Shown here: piece after piece, positions 20,641 through 31,400 of the stretch | Numbering within the stretch: position 1 is the first letter of the stretch | Layout of the letters: every line of letters starts with the position of its first letter | From: Myxocyprinus asiaticus | Lineage: Eukaryota; Chordata; Actinopteri; Cypriniformes; Catostomidae | NCBI RefSeq assembly: GCF_019703515.2 | Contig: NC_059373.1 | Coordinates: 18,314,281 to 18,378,280 of the forward strand | Length of the DNA stretch: 64,000 nucleotides | Reading direction: 5' to 3' | Made by a program: the position numbers and the translations under genes | The notes under the pieces: model-generated | Seen by the model: only the letters and a program-made list of their open reading frames with translations | What the model was told of the DNA's origin: nothing | Database searches by the model: none

Positions 20641-21585
20641 GCCTTCAGCCTCTTCCTGACACGCTAACGCTAAAATAAACTCACTAAACAAAAATCCTAG
20701 ACATCCTCCTCGAACGTTAATTGGATGAGTGGGAATTACATGACCAGCAACAATGGAACACAGAAAATGACACAGAAAACACTTCAAAAATGATCATAGT
20801 TTACTGAAGGACTCAAATTTAGGTCATTCAGTAACAGCTTAAATTATGAATATGATAACTTATTCTAAATCAATAAGTAAATAAACTTAATTCTCCACTG
20901 AAATGCATATGTATCTGTACTTCAGTTGCACATATACAAGGTGAACTGAAATCGAGTTAACAGGGTAATTGTATGCCTCAATTTTTGTACACATTAGTTT
21001 GAGTTCTTAACACTTAAGAACATTTATATTTGAGTTATGAGCCCAAAACTTGACATTTCAAATAATGTTTAATTAAGACCACTTGATTTTTCCAGTAATG
21101 ACAACATTTGTTTTTACAGTGTGTATTCAAAATAACTGAAATATGGTACTTTGCAAAAAACTACCAGGGCATTTTCCTTTCGGAGTGACTATATGCACCC
21201 CAGCGAAAATAGCATCTGCCACACAGTGCAGATATTTTCACCCCAATAGTCTGGTGAAACCACTGGAATATATCACAAACTAGACAATAAGTGTTGCTAC
21301 AGTGGCGTGGGGTGTAAAGACAGTGAAAATGTGTAGTGATGATGTACTAGCGACCCCGGTTAGATTTCACCTTTTGTCCCACTCTTTTTCAAATCCGATT
21401 TCCTGTTTCCACTCTTAATATTTCCTTTAATACTACTTAAAATAATCAATAAAAATGCATATAAATGTTGATTTAATCACAGGGATTTGGTGAGGGTGAA
21501 TGTGAGTGCAGAGAAGGGTTTGATCCGGAGGAGGGGTCTGTTGATAGCACTTGTTCCAGTGGCTGGGCATCGCTTGTGTGTACAT
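20641..21585. other. Upstream flank of arpp21, no gene seen
   Basis: AT-rich spacer. A stretch near 20880-21120 ends in TTTTTACAGTGTG, similar to the CACTGTAAAAA MITEs at 16205 and 17695, and may be another decayed copy. Nothing else is supported. Confidence 0.35.
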
Positions 21586-21589
21586 TCAA

Positions 21590-22312
21590 CCCCATCTCAT
21601 GAAAAGTCCTACATAATTTATAAGTTTTCAGCAAACTTATGCAACGTCACAACATTTATTTCCGTCCAGAGTTGCATTAGTTTTTGGCCGAGATCTTGTA
21701 CTGATGACAGGAGAGTTGAACCACTCCGTAAAGTCTTCTCCAGCACATCTCAAGGACTATCGTTGGGGTTAAGGTCAGGACTCTGTGGTGTCCAATTCAT
21801 GTGTGAAAATGATTCTTCATGCTCCCTGAACCACTCTTTCACAATTTGAGCCTGATGAATCTTGGCATTGTTGTCCTGGAATATGCCTGTGCCGTCAGGG
21901 AAGAAAAAATCCATTGATGGGATAACCTGGTCATTCAGTACATTCGGGAAGTCAGCTGACTTCATTTTATTGCCGCATAATGTTGCTGAGCCTACACCTG
22001 ACCCACTGAAGCAACCCCAGATCATAACACTGCCTCCAGAGGCTTGTACAGTGGGCACTATGCATGATGGGTGTATCGCTTCATGCGCTTCCCTTCTTAC
22101 CCTGACCACAACCACAAGATACGTCTTCTGACATGGTTGTTTAAGAAATGAGAAGCTACACACTGCATCAGTTAGGGTTAAAAGAATTGTTGCAGCTGAA
22201 ACATATTCATCACGGCAATAATAATCCAATCATAGGCTCTTAAGTATCTGCTTATTTCAATCCAAATGGCAATTTTTTTAAATTTTTTTTTTTGGCCAGG
22301 CAGTGTAGTAAT
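21590..22312 (-). mobile_element. Tc1-like transposon relic (DDE transposase fragment)
   Basis: The minus-strand frame 21750-22229 reads [14 protein letters not shown], then [14 protein letters not shown], then [10 protein letters not shown]. These are the core and last parts of a Tc1/mariner DDE catalytic domain. The second aspartate (QDNN) is kept; the motif normally LNPIE reads LNPND, so the last catalytic acid is not intact. The 5' end is marked by TACACTGCCTGGCC on the minus strand near 22310, a Tc1-type terminal repeat. The opposite end is unclear. Not functional. Confidence 0.8.
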
Positions 22313-23169
22313 CAACAACAAAATACCATGTTGAAACTATGGTTATCGTAATAAAACAAGGTTATTTTGTCTAAGGTAAGGTTAAGGTTTAGGGGTTGAG
22401 GTTAATGAAGTGTGTCTGTGAGACTCTAAATAAACACAATAAACACAATGCAGTGATGCCCACACTGTATGTTTAAATATATATATTTAAATAAACATAT
22501 TTAAATATGGGTGCAAATATTATCTACCATTATTTGCATCAGGGTTGGGGTGCAAATAATATTTGCCACTACTTGCACTGGGGTGTAAAGCATCTGCTTT
22601 TTTTCCCTTTTTTATTTATTTATTTATTTATTTTTTTTTTAGGATAGGCTATTCATTTCATAACATTGCATGAACTACAAACCTATATACCAGTAATCTG
22701 TCGATTTTTCAGTACCTATAAAAAAAGCAGTTTAATAGTCTAAATAACACACTGTGAGTTTATGCAGCAGCACAAAGAGAAGCCACCGAATAACGCAATG
22801 AGCACCTGTTAGATGAAAAGATTATGTGACACGAGACACACGTATGTGGGTACTTATACCACAGTTCCACTTTACACCTGCACATTGCTCTTTCTGACAT
22901 ACGGCCTTGCCATTTCAGAGGATCTGAGATATCTTACTCCTTTAAAAAAAATAAGGCTTTTTAAAAGAGAGTGTGAAACAGACTCAGAGAAGACATAAAT
23001 GCTGATTGCCTTTCCTTAATTAAAGAATAACATAAGTAATCAGTATACAACTTTGGCCAAAGAATAGAAGGTAATTATGTTTCTTAGGCCTGTTTGAATG
23101 TTGTCCCTATTTTCTCAGCCCAGCTCTCCGAAACATTTAGACAAAGAACACATGGTATACTCTGTCCTG
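22313..23169. other. AT-rich spacer, no gene seen
   Basis: It contains small palindromic AT runs (about 22470-22510) and a TTTA run at 22613-22633. A short open frame at 22813-22998 lacks any recognised domain. Confidence 0.35.
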
Positions 23170-23352
23170 TTTAAAAGGATGTTCATCCCAAAATGAAAAT
23201 TCTGTCATCATTTACTTACCCTCATGTTGTTCCAAACCCATATGACAGCCTCAGTACCATTAATTTAATCTCTCATGTTCCACAGTTAAATTATACAAGT
23301 TTGGAACAACATGGGGGTGAGTAAATTATTTTTGGGTGTACTAACCCTTTAA
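23170..23352. mobile_element. Short Angel MITE (copy A5)
   Basis: The left part reads TTCATCCCAAAATGAAAATT then CTGTCATCATTTACTTACCC; the right part mirrors it, ending in GTGAGTAAATTATTTTTGGG then TGTACTAACCCTTTAA. The total is about 183 bp with almost complete hairpin potential. This is the compact form of the longer A1-A3 copies. Confidence 0.85.
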
Positions 23353-23809
23353 CATGATGGGAAAGTTAGCTGTATTTAACAATCTATAAATAGGATAATT
23401 TGCCTATAATTTACCTATCCATCTGCCTATAAAAAGGCTTAAGCAATGTAATATAACACATAATTTCTCACTTTTTACTTGTGACTAGTTTGATGTACAT
23501 TGGTTGTGTATTTATTTTTTGTAGGTTGGAGGACAGTAGTTGCCACGGTTTAGTTCACAGGAATGAATGAGAGACAGTAAAAGCATGAGGGGAGGGGAGC
23601 GTTAGAAATATTGATCGATTTTATGTCTAAATATGTTTTGGACCCTATAGAAAGATATTTCTGTATTTGAACCACGTTTCAGATCAGCATATTGTTCTGT
23701 CATGGCTGTAAAGAAGAATGCTGTTATGGCTCTGTGGTTTAATTCCATATGTCTCCTGTAAAATAACATTTGCTGATTTTCATTCCAGTCTGTTAGAAGT
23801 CTATATATA

Positions 23810-25015
23810 CACAGGCGGCCAAAAGTTTGGAATAATGTACAGATTTTGCTCTTATGGAAAGAAATTGGTACTTTTATTCACCAAAGTGGCATTCAACTGA
23901 TCACAATGTATAGTCAGGACATTAATAACTTGAAAAATGACTATTACAAATTGAATTTTTTTTTCAGAACTTCTTAAACACTTCAAAGAGTTCTCATCAA
24001 AAAATCCTCCACGTGCAGCAATGACAGCTTTACAGATCCTTGGCATTCTTGCTGTCAGTTTGTCCAGATACTCAGGTGACATTTCACCCCACGCTTCCTG
24101 TAGCACTTGCCATAGATGTCTTGTCGGGCACTTCTCACACACCTTACAGTCTAGCTGATCCCACAAAAGCTCAATGGGGTTAAGATCCATAACACTCTTT
24201 TCCAATTATCTGTTGTCCAATGTCTGTGTTTCTTTGCCCACTCTAACCTTTTCTTTTTGTTTTTCTGTTTCAAAAGTGGCTTTTTCTTTGCAATTCTTCC
24301 CATAAGGCCTGCACCCCTGAGTCTTCTCTTTACTGTTGTACATGAAACTGGTGTTGAGCGGGTAGAATTCAATGAAGCTGTCAGCTGAGGACATGTGAGG
24401 CGTATATTTCTCAAACTAGAGACTCTGATGTACTTATCCTCTTTAGTTGTACATCTGAGCCTTCAACATCTCTTTCTGTCCTTGTTAGAACCAGTTTTTC
24501 TGTCTTTGAAGACTGTAGTGTACACATCTGTATGAAATCTTTATTCAAGCATTGTATAGCCTTCATTCCTCAAAACAATGATTAACTGATGAGTTTCTAG
24601 AGAAAGCTGTTTCTTTTTTGCCATTTTTGGCCTAATATTGACCTTAAGATATGCCAGTCTATTGCATACTGTGGCAACTCAAAAACAAACACAAAGACAA
24701 TGTTAAGCTTCATTTAACGAACCAAATAGCTTTCAGCTGTGTTTGATATGATGGCAAGTGATCTTCTAGTACCAAATTAGCAATTTAGCATGAATACTCA
24801 AGGATAAGGTGTTGGAGTGATGGCTGCTGGAAATGGGGCCTGTCTAGATTTCATCAAAAATTACTTTTTTCAAATAGTGATGGTGCTGTTTTTTTTACAT
24901 CAGTGATGTCCTGACTATACTTTATGATCAGTTGAATGCCACTTTGGTGAATTAAAGTACCAATTTCCTTCCGCTACAGCAAAATCTGTACATTATTCCA
25001 AACTTTTGGTCGCCA

Positions 25016-25018
<3 letters not shown>
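23810..25018 (-). mobile_element. Tc1-like transposon with about 200-bp terminal inverted repeats, internally deleted
   Basis: The left end CAGGCGGCCAAAAGTTTGG is mirrored on the right by CCAAACTTTTGGTCGCCAGTG. The complementarity continues through AATGTACAGATTTTGCT, the AAAGTGGCATTCAACTGATC block and the ATAGTCAGGACAT block. Minus-strand frames 24151-24414 (NSTRSTPVSCTTVKRRL, KKRLEWAKKHRHWT) and 23852-24205 (DLNPIELLWDQLD, LWQVLQEAWGE, RMPRICKAVI) are the N- and C-terminal parts of a Tc1 transposase. The middle with the first two catalytic aspartates is gone. TA dinucleotides flank both ends, as expected for Tc1. Confidence 0.88.
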
Positions 25019-25050
<32 letters not shown>

Positions 25051-25061
25051 CACACATACAT
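25019..25061. repeat. (GT)n(TA)n(CA)n microsatellite
   Basis: A compound dinucleotide run between the two neighbouring Tc1-type elements. Confidence 0.9.
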
Positions 25062-25370
25062 ACAGTTGTGCTCAAAAGCTTCCATACCCTGGCAGAAATT
25101 GTAAAATTTTGGAAATTTAAAAGTCTTTTATTTAAGGATAGTGATCATATGAAGCCATTTATCATCACATAGTTGTTTGGCTCCTTTTTAAATCATAATG
25201 ATAGCAGAAATCACCCAAATGACCCTGATCAAAAGTTTACATACCCTTGAATGTTTGGCCTTGTTACAGACACACAAGGTGACACACACAGGTTTAAATG
25301 GCAATTAAAGGTTAATTTCCCACACCTGTGGCTTTTAAAATTGCAATCTGTGTCTGTGTATCTTATTAGA
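25062..25370 (+). mobile_element. Tc1-like element, 5' terminal region only
   Basis: It starts ACAGTTGTGCTCAAAAGC and continues through ATAGTTGTTTGGCTCC and the GACACACAAGGTGACACACA stretch. I recognise this as the untranslated 5' region of a common fish Tc1 family. The element is cut where the SINE at 25371 begins, and no transposase follows. Confidence 0.75.
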
Positions 25371-25722
25371 GCCAGGTCTCCTAAGCAACCAAATTGGCCC
25401 AGTTGCTAGGGAGGGTCGATTCACAAGGGGTAACCTCCTCGTGGTCACAATTAGTGGTTCTTGCTCACAATGGGGCGCGTGGTAAGCTGTGCGTGGATCG
25501 CGGAGAGTAGCATGAGCCTCCAAATGCAGAGTCTCCACGGTGTCATGCACGATGAGCCACGTGATAAGATGTGCGGATTGACGGTCTCAGAAGCAGAGGC
25601 AACTGAGACTTGTCCTCCACCATCCCGACTGAGGTGAGTAACACGCCACCACGAGGACCTACTAAGTAGTGGGAATTGGGCATTCCAAATTGGGAGAAAA
25701 GGCAAATTTTTAAAAAAAAATA
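25371..25722 (+). repeat. SINE, same family as 715-1086, lacking the tRNA head
   Basis: From GCCAGGTCTCCTAAGCAACC onward the sequence parallels 804-1086 and ends GGGCATTCCAAATTGGGAG with an A-rich tail. It contains an extra 60 bases (about 25465-25525) absent from the first copy. It lies between a Tc1 5' end and a MITE lacking its left end. Confidence 0.85.
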
Positions 25723-25732
25723 AAGGCAAAAA

Positions 25733-26185
25733 TCTGGGTTACACTTCAAATGGAAGTGAATGGGGCCAATAAAAGTTTTAAAAGTATAGCAGTAAGTAAA
25801 AAATATACATGTTAACATGATTTCAGTTTGATAAAATCACTTATTAACCTTTTCTGAATAAAGTTATATCCAATTTTACAACTTCATTGCCATGACGGCA
25901 TAACACCGTAAACCCTAAAATGACTAAAAACAATGGTTTAAACAACTTTACAGCTCAAACAATACACAAGTTGTAACCGAAGTATTAATTTAAGTATTTT
26001 ATAAAATTATAAGCGTCACATTTCTGCTTTTAAACCCTCCAAAAAATGGCCCCCTTGACTTCCATTGTGACTCACTATAACCTCGATTGTTGCTTTATTT
26101 TAAGGAAAACAAATGTTGTAATCAAAATTATGCCACAAACACTGTCGATTGAGCTTAACTTTTATTGAACCTGGGATATTCATTT
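25733..26185. mobile_element. Palindromic MITE, copy M2 (left end missing)
   Basis: The interior text AATGGAAGTGAATGGGGCC and the right part GAGCTTAACTTTTATTGAAC match M1 and M3. The left terminal repeat is replaced by the SINE tail. Confidence 0.7.
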
Positions 26186-27540
26186 GATTCAGTCTCTTGT
26201 TAAGTTGTTAACAGCAGTTAAACCAAATATGAACTGTTCCGCTTTCTAGTATGGCCTATTATATAACCTAAATCTAGATGTTGAAATAATGGCCACACTC
26301 ACTTACTGGGAAAATTGGACTTGGGCTCTTGAGGATGAGATGTCCAGACTGGCACCTGCTGGGGTAAAAGCTAGGGTCAACATGCAGTTGTTCATACATA
26401 CTGTTCATACAGTATGCCTGGCTACACTATGGAGTCAATCAGTACCTTGGGACATCAAAGCATTCTGTTACTTAACTTGAAAGACATACAGACACACACA
26501 AATAGAACAACTACTTGAGCTCTGAGCTTTCTCTAATGACACTTTCTCATACCCTCAAGTCATCAGAGAAAGCTCTCGACAGGTCAAAATGGTCACAAGA
26601 GATACAGTAGCCAGATCTGGCAGGGAGTCAACAATGCAGCATCCGTTTGATATTTATATACTTCTATTGACACACCTGTCTCCCTCAATAAATCTCTCAA
26701 TAATGGCATAGAGAATTTCACTTGCGTTAAGCACTCACAGAGAGAATTTCACACCTGTTTTTTGTCAGTATTTGGCCTCAACTAACACAAACCAATCAAA
26801 CCAATTTAGGAAATGAAGCATCAACAGGAAATGAGCTTTAGAATACAATAGCATGATCCATTTCAAGCTATTTCTGTTCCCTTCAAATATACTGTATGTA
26901 AACACAACAGCAGCAGAAACAACAATCTGACTAATTATAACCAAATGCTGAATGAGTTGTAGTGAGGCACGACAGGAGCAGGTTTTGTGCAAAGGGTAAA
27001 TAATTCACTAAATTCAGTCCATCTTTGGCGTTACTTGAGCTTCTAAAGCTCATAAAGATGACTGAGGATATCGAAGGACTCTGATCTTTTACATTATCAA
27101 GCTAGATCTGTACGCTGATGGATTTCCGGAAATGAAGGACATATGAATGCTTGTCAGTAAAAAGCAACAGCTGAGAGAAGCATGACGCCAGTGGGTTTAA
27201 TTACATTACCCAATATGTGTAAAGGCTTTTAGACCATCTTAACATTCATTAACATCACACAAAGGTTTTGTCTGTCATTATCAAGTATACATTTCAGATT
27301 TTCAGATTACAGTTCCTGATGCATTGCTATTTTTTTTGACATACTGCTTGTGTCAGAGTATCAAACATTTTATATACAGTGTATTTTGATGCTAATAAAA
27401 TGACAGGATTGTCACTTTAGTGTTCTAAAATGCATTCATAAGTAAATGCATTAGTTAGAGACCATGCCCAAAACGTAACAGTTTAGGCATACGTGCATGG
27501 ACCGTGCGTTGTGGGTGAAAGAAAACGTTCTTACATATTC
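26186..27540. other. Spacer between pdcd6ip 3' end and upstream arpp21 flank, no feature seen
   Basis: Mixed unique-looking sequence with no repeat signature I recognise and no convincing coding frame. A 63-codon frame at 26289 has no domain. Confidence 0.35.
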
Positions 27541-28433
27541 ACAACACTTTATTATTCCTCGATAAACCCATTCACAGACTAAAATCCCATCCTCTTCCAT
27601 CTGTATCCATGGAGACACTCAGCATGGCTCTTTATGGACAAAAATAGCATTGTAATAATTATCCCACAAACACACTTGAATTCACAAGTGGTGACACCCA
27701 GACTTATGCAGACATGCTCTTATACCCCAGCCTGTTAATCTGAACTCAGATTGTTGGACTTGACATTGATGAATGAGAAACAATGCCATGAGACATTGAC
27801 AATGACCATAAATGCTGAAAGTATGCTCTTGTCCACCCACAGGCTCCAAGTGCAGAAAGTGAATAAGTAGGCTGCTTTTAATCACATGAAAACAAAAGAA
27901 ACACAAAAACAAATTATTTGTAGAGATTAATCCATTTTCTATTCTGTTTTCCTGTTCCTTTCCCAAGGCGATGATTGTAGACTGAACAGAAGGAGTTATA
28001 ATATTACTATACGGGTTGCAATAAGACATAACCGCAGTTTTTCTCCCAGCAATTAAATTATCATCATCATGGTAAGAAATCACTTACAGCTCTTGCATTA
28101 GATTATATGCCACTATTCATTACAAAAATAAGGTATAAGCAGTGGCAGGCAGCCAGCAGCTTCACTTTGGGCTAGAGGGTAAGACAGCAAGAGAGAAAGA
28201 GATCAGATCTTCCCTCTACAAACACACCTGCTCTGTGAACTATTGCCTTGAAACTTCAACAATTGAGGAGGGCATGGCCTGATGTTCTAAACTCCGCCCA
28301 GAGAAAGTCAAACGTTAAAGACAGAGAGTGCAAATGCAGGGGTGTTAATAGTTAAGTGCAAGTAAGATGAGTGCTAGTTTACAAGAATAAATGTGGCTGT
28401 AGTTGCAGAGAGTTGTTTTGGGGTAACAGTGCT
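27541..28433 (-). other. pdcd6ip 3' UTR (inferred)
   Basis: It follows the pdcd6ip stop on the minus strand. A minus-strand AATAAA (TTTATT at 27548-27553) is the first good poly(A) signal I see, giving a 3' UTR of about 0.9 kb. The 133-codon minus-strand frame inside it has no recognised domain. Confidence 0.45.
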
Positions 28434-31400
28434 CTACTGTTGGGGGTAATAGGGCTGTTGCTGTGGTGGCTGTTGGGGATAGGGGTAAGGCTGCTGCGCA
28501 GGAGGAGCTCCAGGGTATCCAGCCTGACCTTGGGCTTGATAGGGCGCATAGGGCATATTAAACTGCCCATATGTATAAGGATTATAAGCCATCGGCATCT
28601 GGTAATACCTAAGAAAGGAGAAGGGAGAAATACAAATTTATTTTAAAGCTTGAGGAAAGCTGTTTGAAACAATGTTTATTTTTGTCATTTCATTTGGTAG
28701 TGCTAGTGGTGCAGAAATGATCACTTCAGCTTTATACTGCCTTCATGTACTATCGGAATTATCATAAATACGAGTTTCCCACTCGGAAGTTGCACTTTCA
28801 TGCCCCTTCAAGTCGCAATTATGACTGGGAAACTTGGAGGTTATTTTGATGCCCGAGTTTCTGTGTAGAGAGTAGAGGTCAACCGATTGTGGATTTTACA
28901 GATACTGATAAAGGCTAATAACTGATTAATCATCTGACTTTTTTTTTTATTTTTTTTTAATCGATTTATAGAATTTCAAAAATGTGTTCATACGAAGTCA
29001 TCTCTTGCTATGATGGGCACAGACATGGATGCTATAAGGGTCCAAACTGAATAAAATACCAGATGCAGTTTATTGTTCAAATAAAAATTAATATTTGGTT
29101 TATAACGTGGGACTTTTAACAATGCACAAGCTCGAAACACACTCTTATTTTGAAATGACTGGGCCTTGGCTCCATTACAATGCTCTACATTTAAGTTAAC
29201 AACATTTTATTTTATTTTTTTATTGACTCCAATGACAAATCAAACAAACATAACAGGACACACGGAATTAAATTACATGAACCTAAACCCTTTCCTCCGA
29301 ACATTCCCACCCCCAACCCCCCACAAACACACACCCCAGTGGCCCGACAGCAAACCAACAATGACACACAAATAAACAAATCAACAAAGTATTCAAAAAT
29401 AATAAATAAACAAAATAAAAAAAGACAAAAAAACAATAAGAATGCACACACACACACATTCAATATTGCCCATCTCCCTCCACCGTCTCCCCCTGAGAGC
29501 CCTCCAAAAAAAAACAAAATACCTACCCCATTTTTTATTAAATAATCCCATGTTGCCCAGCCTTCTACAAACCATCCCCTCAAAAGCCGCCACCCTGCCC
29601 AACTCCGTGCACCACTCCAGAAACGAGGGCACTCCAGCTGATTTCCATCCCCTAAGGATGACCTGCCTTCCGATCATGACACCAGCCAGGACCCAACTCT
29701 TCATGAACCCATCCCCTACATCAATAACCCTCCCATCGCCTAGAAAATTGCCTGGGGCAAAATGAAACCCGAGCACAAAACACACAAATAAAATTCTGAA
29801 CCCTCAACCAAAATTCTTGAATCTTAACACACCCCCAAAAAACATGGGGTATGTCCCCATCTTCTGATTGGCATCGCCAGCAGGTGGGTGTGTCTTTGAG
29901 ATCAAGTCTAAACAATCTAGAGGGCACCCAATAGAATCGATGTAAAATCTTAAATTGCACCAGATGCACCCTTGTATCTCTAGATGCAGACTTGACGTTT
30001 TTTAGAATCCTAGCACACACTCCCTCCATTCTATATGTGGCAGCACCTCTAAACTCACCAGAGTGTGATCTGAGACTAAGATGTTTCCAATAGAGCAAGC
30101 AACAACAGATGAAATGAGGGACTTATATATAAAAATCTATTCTAGAATAAATTTTATGGACTGATGAAAAAAAAATTTATAGTCCCTACCAGATAGGTTC
30201 AAAAGTCTCCAAATATCTGTAAGACCAAGATTTTTACACATCCTGTGAAGCATCAGTGTTGCTTTAGGGGGTTTACACACTTTGCTTCACTATGATCAAG
30301 GACTGAGTCCATCAAAAGATTAAAGTCTCCTCCCAATATTATATCATGAGGGGTGCCACCGGCTTGCAACATCCCTTCAAGATCTATAAAAAAAGCCCTG
30401 ATCATCAGCGTTAGGTGCATAAATATTTGCCAAAATTACTTATTGTAATGACTCCCCTGCTCTTACTTGAGCCAGCGCTAAAGAAAACATGTCCACCCCA
30501 TATCTTCCCAAATTTTTCAGCTTCCTGCAGGGAAAGATGCGTATCTTGAAGAAACACTATATCATATTTCTTACGTTTAAGAAAAGAAATAACCTTCTAT
30601 CTTTTTATGGGGTGCCCCAACCCATTCACATTCCACATGGAGAGAGACAATCTACTTATATTAAGATCTGACATATTAGAAAAAATAGATTGTGTGTCAA
30701 ATAAAAATCAACCCCCAAACATTCCCCAGAACAAAACAAACAGGAAAAAGAAAAATGTGCGCATTAACCCTACACATGACAGCGCAAACCGGCGTCCATC
30801 CCTCTAAACTCAAACAGTCCATGTACGCCTACGAGAGCGCCGTGACAACTTTGCCATCGTATTTCTCAAGTCCGGTGCTTCTATACAAATATTGGGAGAC
30901 AGAATTACATAACAGAAAATAATCTATAAAATAAACTCCAGCCAACAGGCAGAATAAACACAAAGAACGTGTAGATTCATTCACAAAACTGTCCCGAAGG
31001 AGTGTTATTCCACAAAACAAACTCCAGCCGCTAGGCGGAACCAACACAAAAAAAAGAAAAGTCACCCAGTTTCCTCGGATGTTCAAATGTATGTTCAGCA
31101 AGACAAGCTCAAAGAAGAGCTCGTCTAGGAATCACACCATATCTCGGCCTTCCTCATGCTCAGGAAATCCAACAATTTGGATGTTGTTTTGCCTGTTACG
31201 ATTTTCCAAATCGCGTTTCAAGTCAGTCTTGGTCTCTAGCGGATTAGCAACTAATTCCCTCTCCGATGACTCCAGATAATCGATCCGTCTCTCTATGAAC
31301 TCAGAGAATTCCTCCATCACCATAATCGATCGAAGTATTACAGCAAGATCCTCCAGGTCCGCTATGACTTTCACCAGCATTACAGACATGCTCGCTAGTT

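Noticed and set aside
27682..28083. A 133-codon minus-strand frame downstream of pdcd6ip
   Set aside because: It is in the inferred 3' UTR, lacks domain resemblance, and would need its own promoter.
29212..29785. Several 68-130 codon frames on both strands
   Set aside because: They are alternative-frame readings of the 3' end of L1 copy 3.
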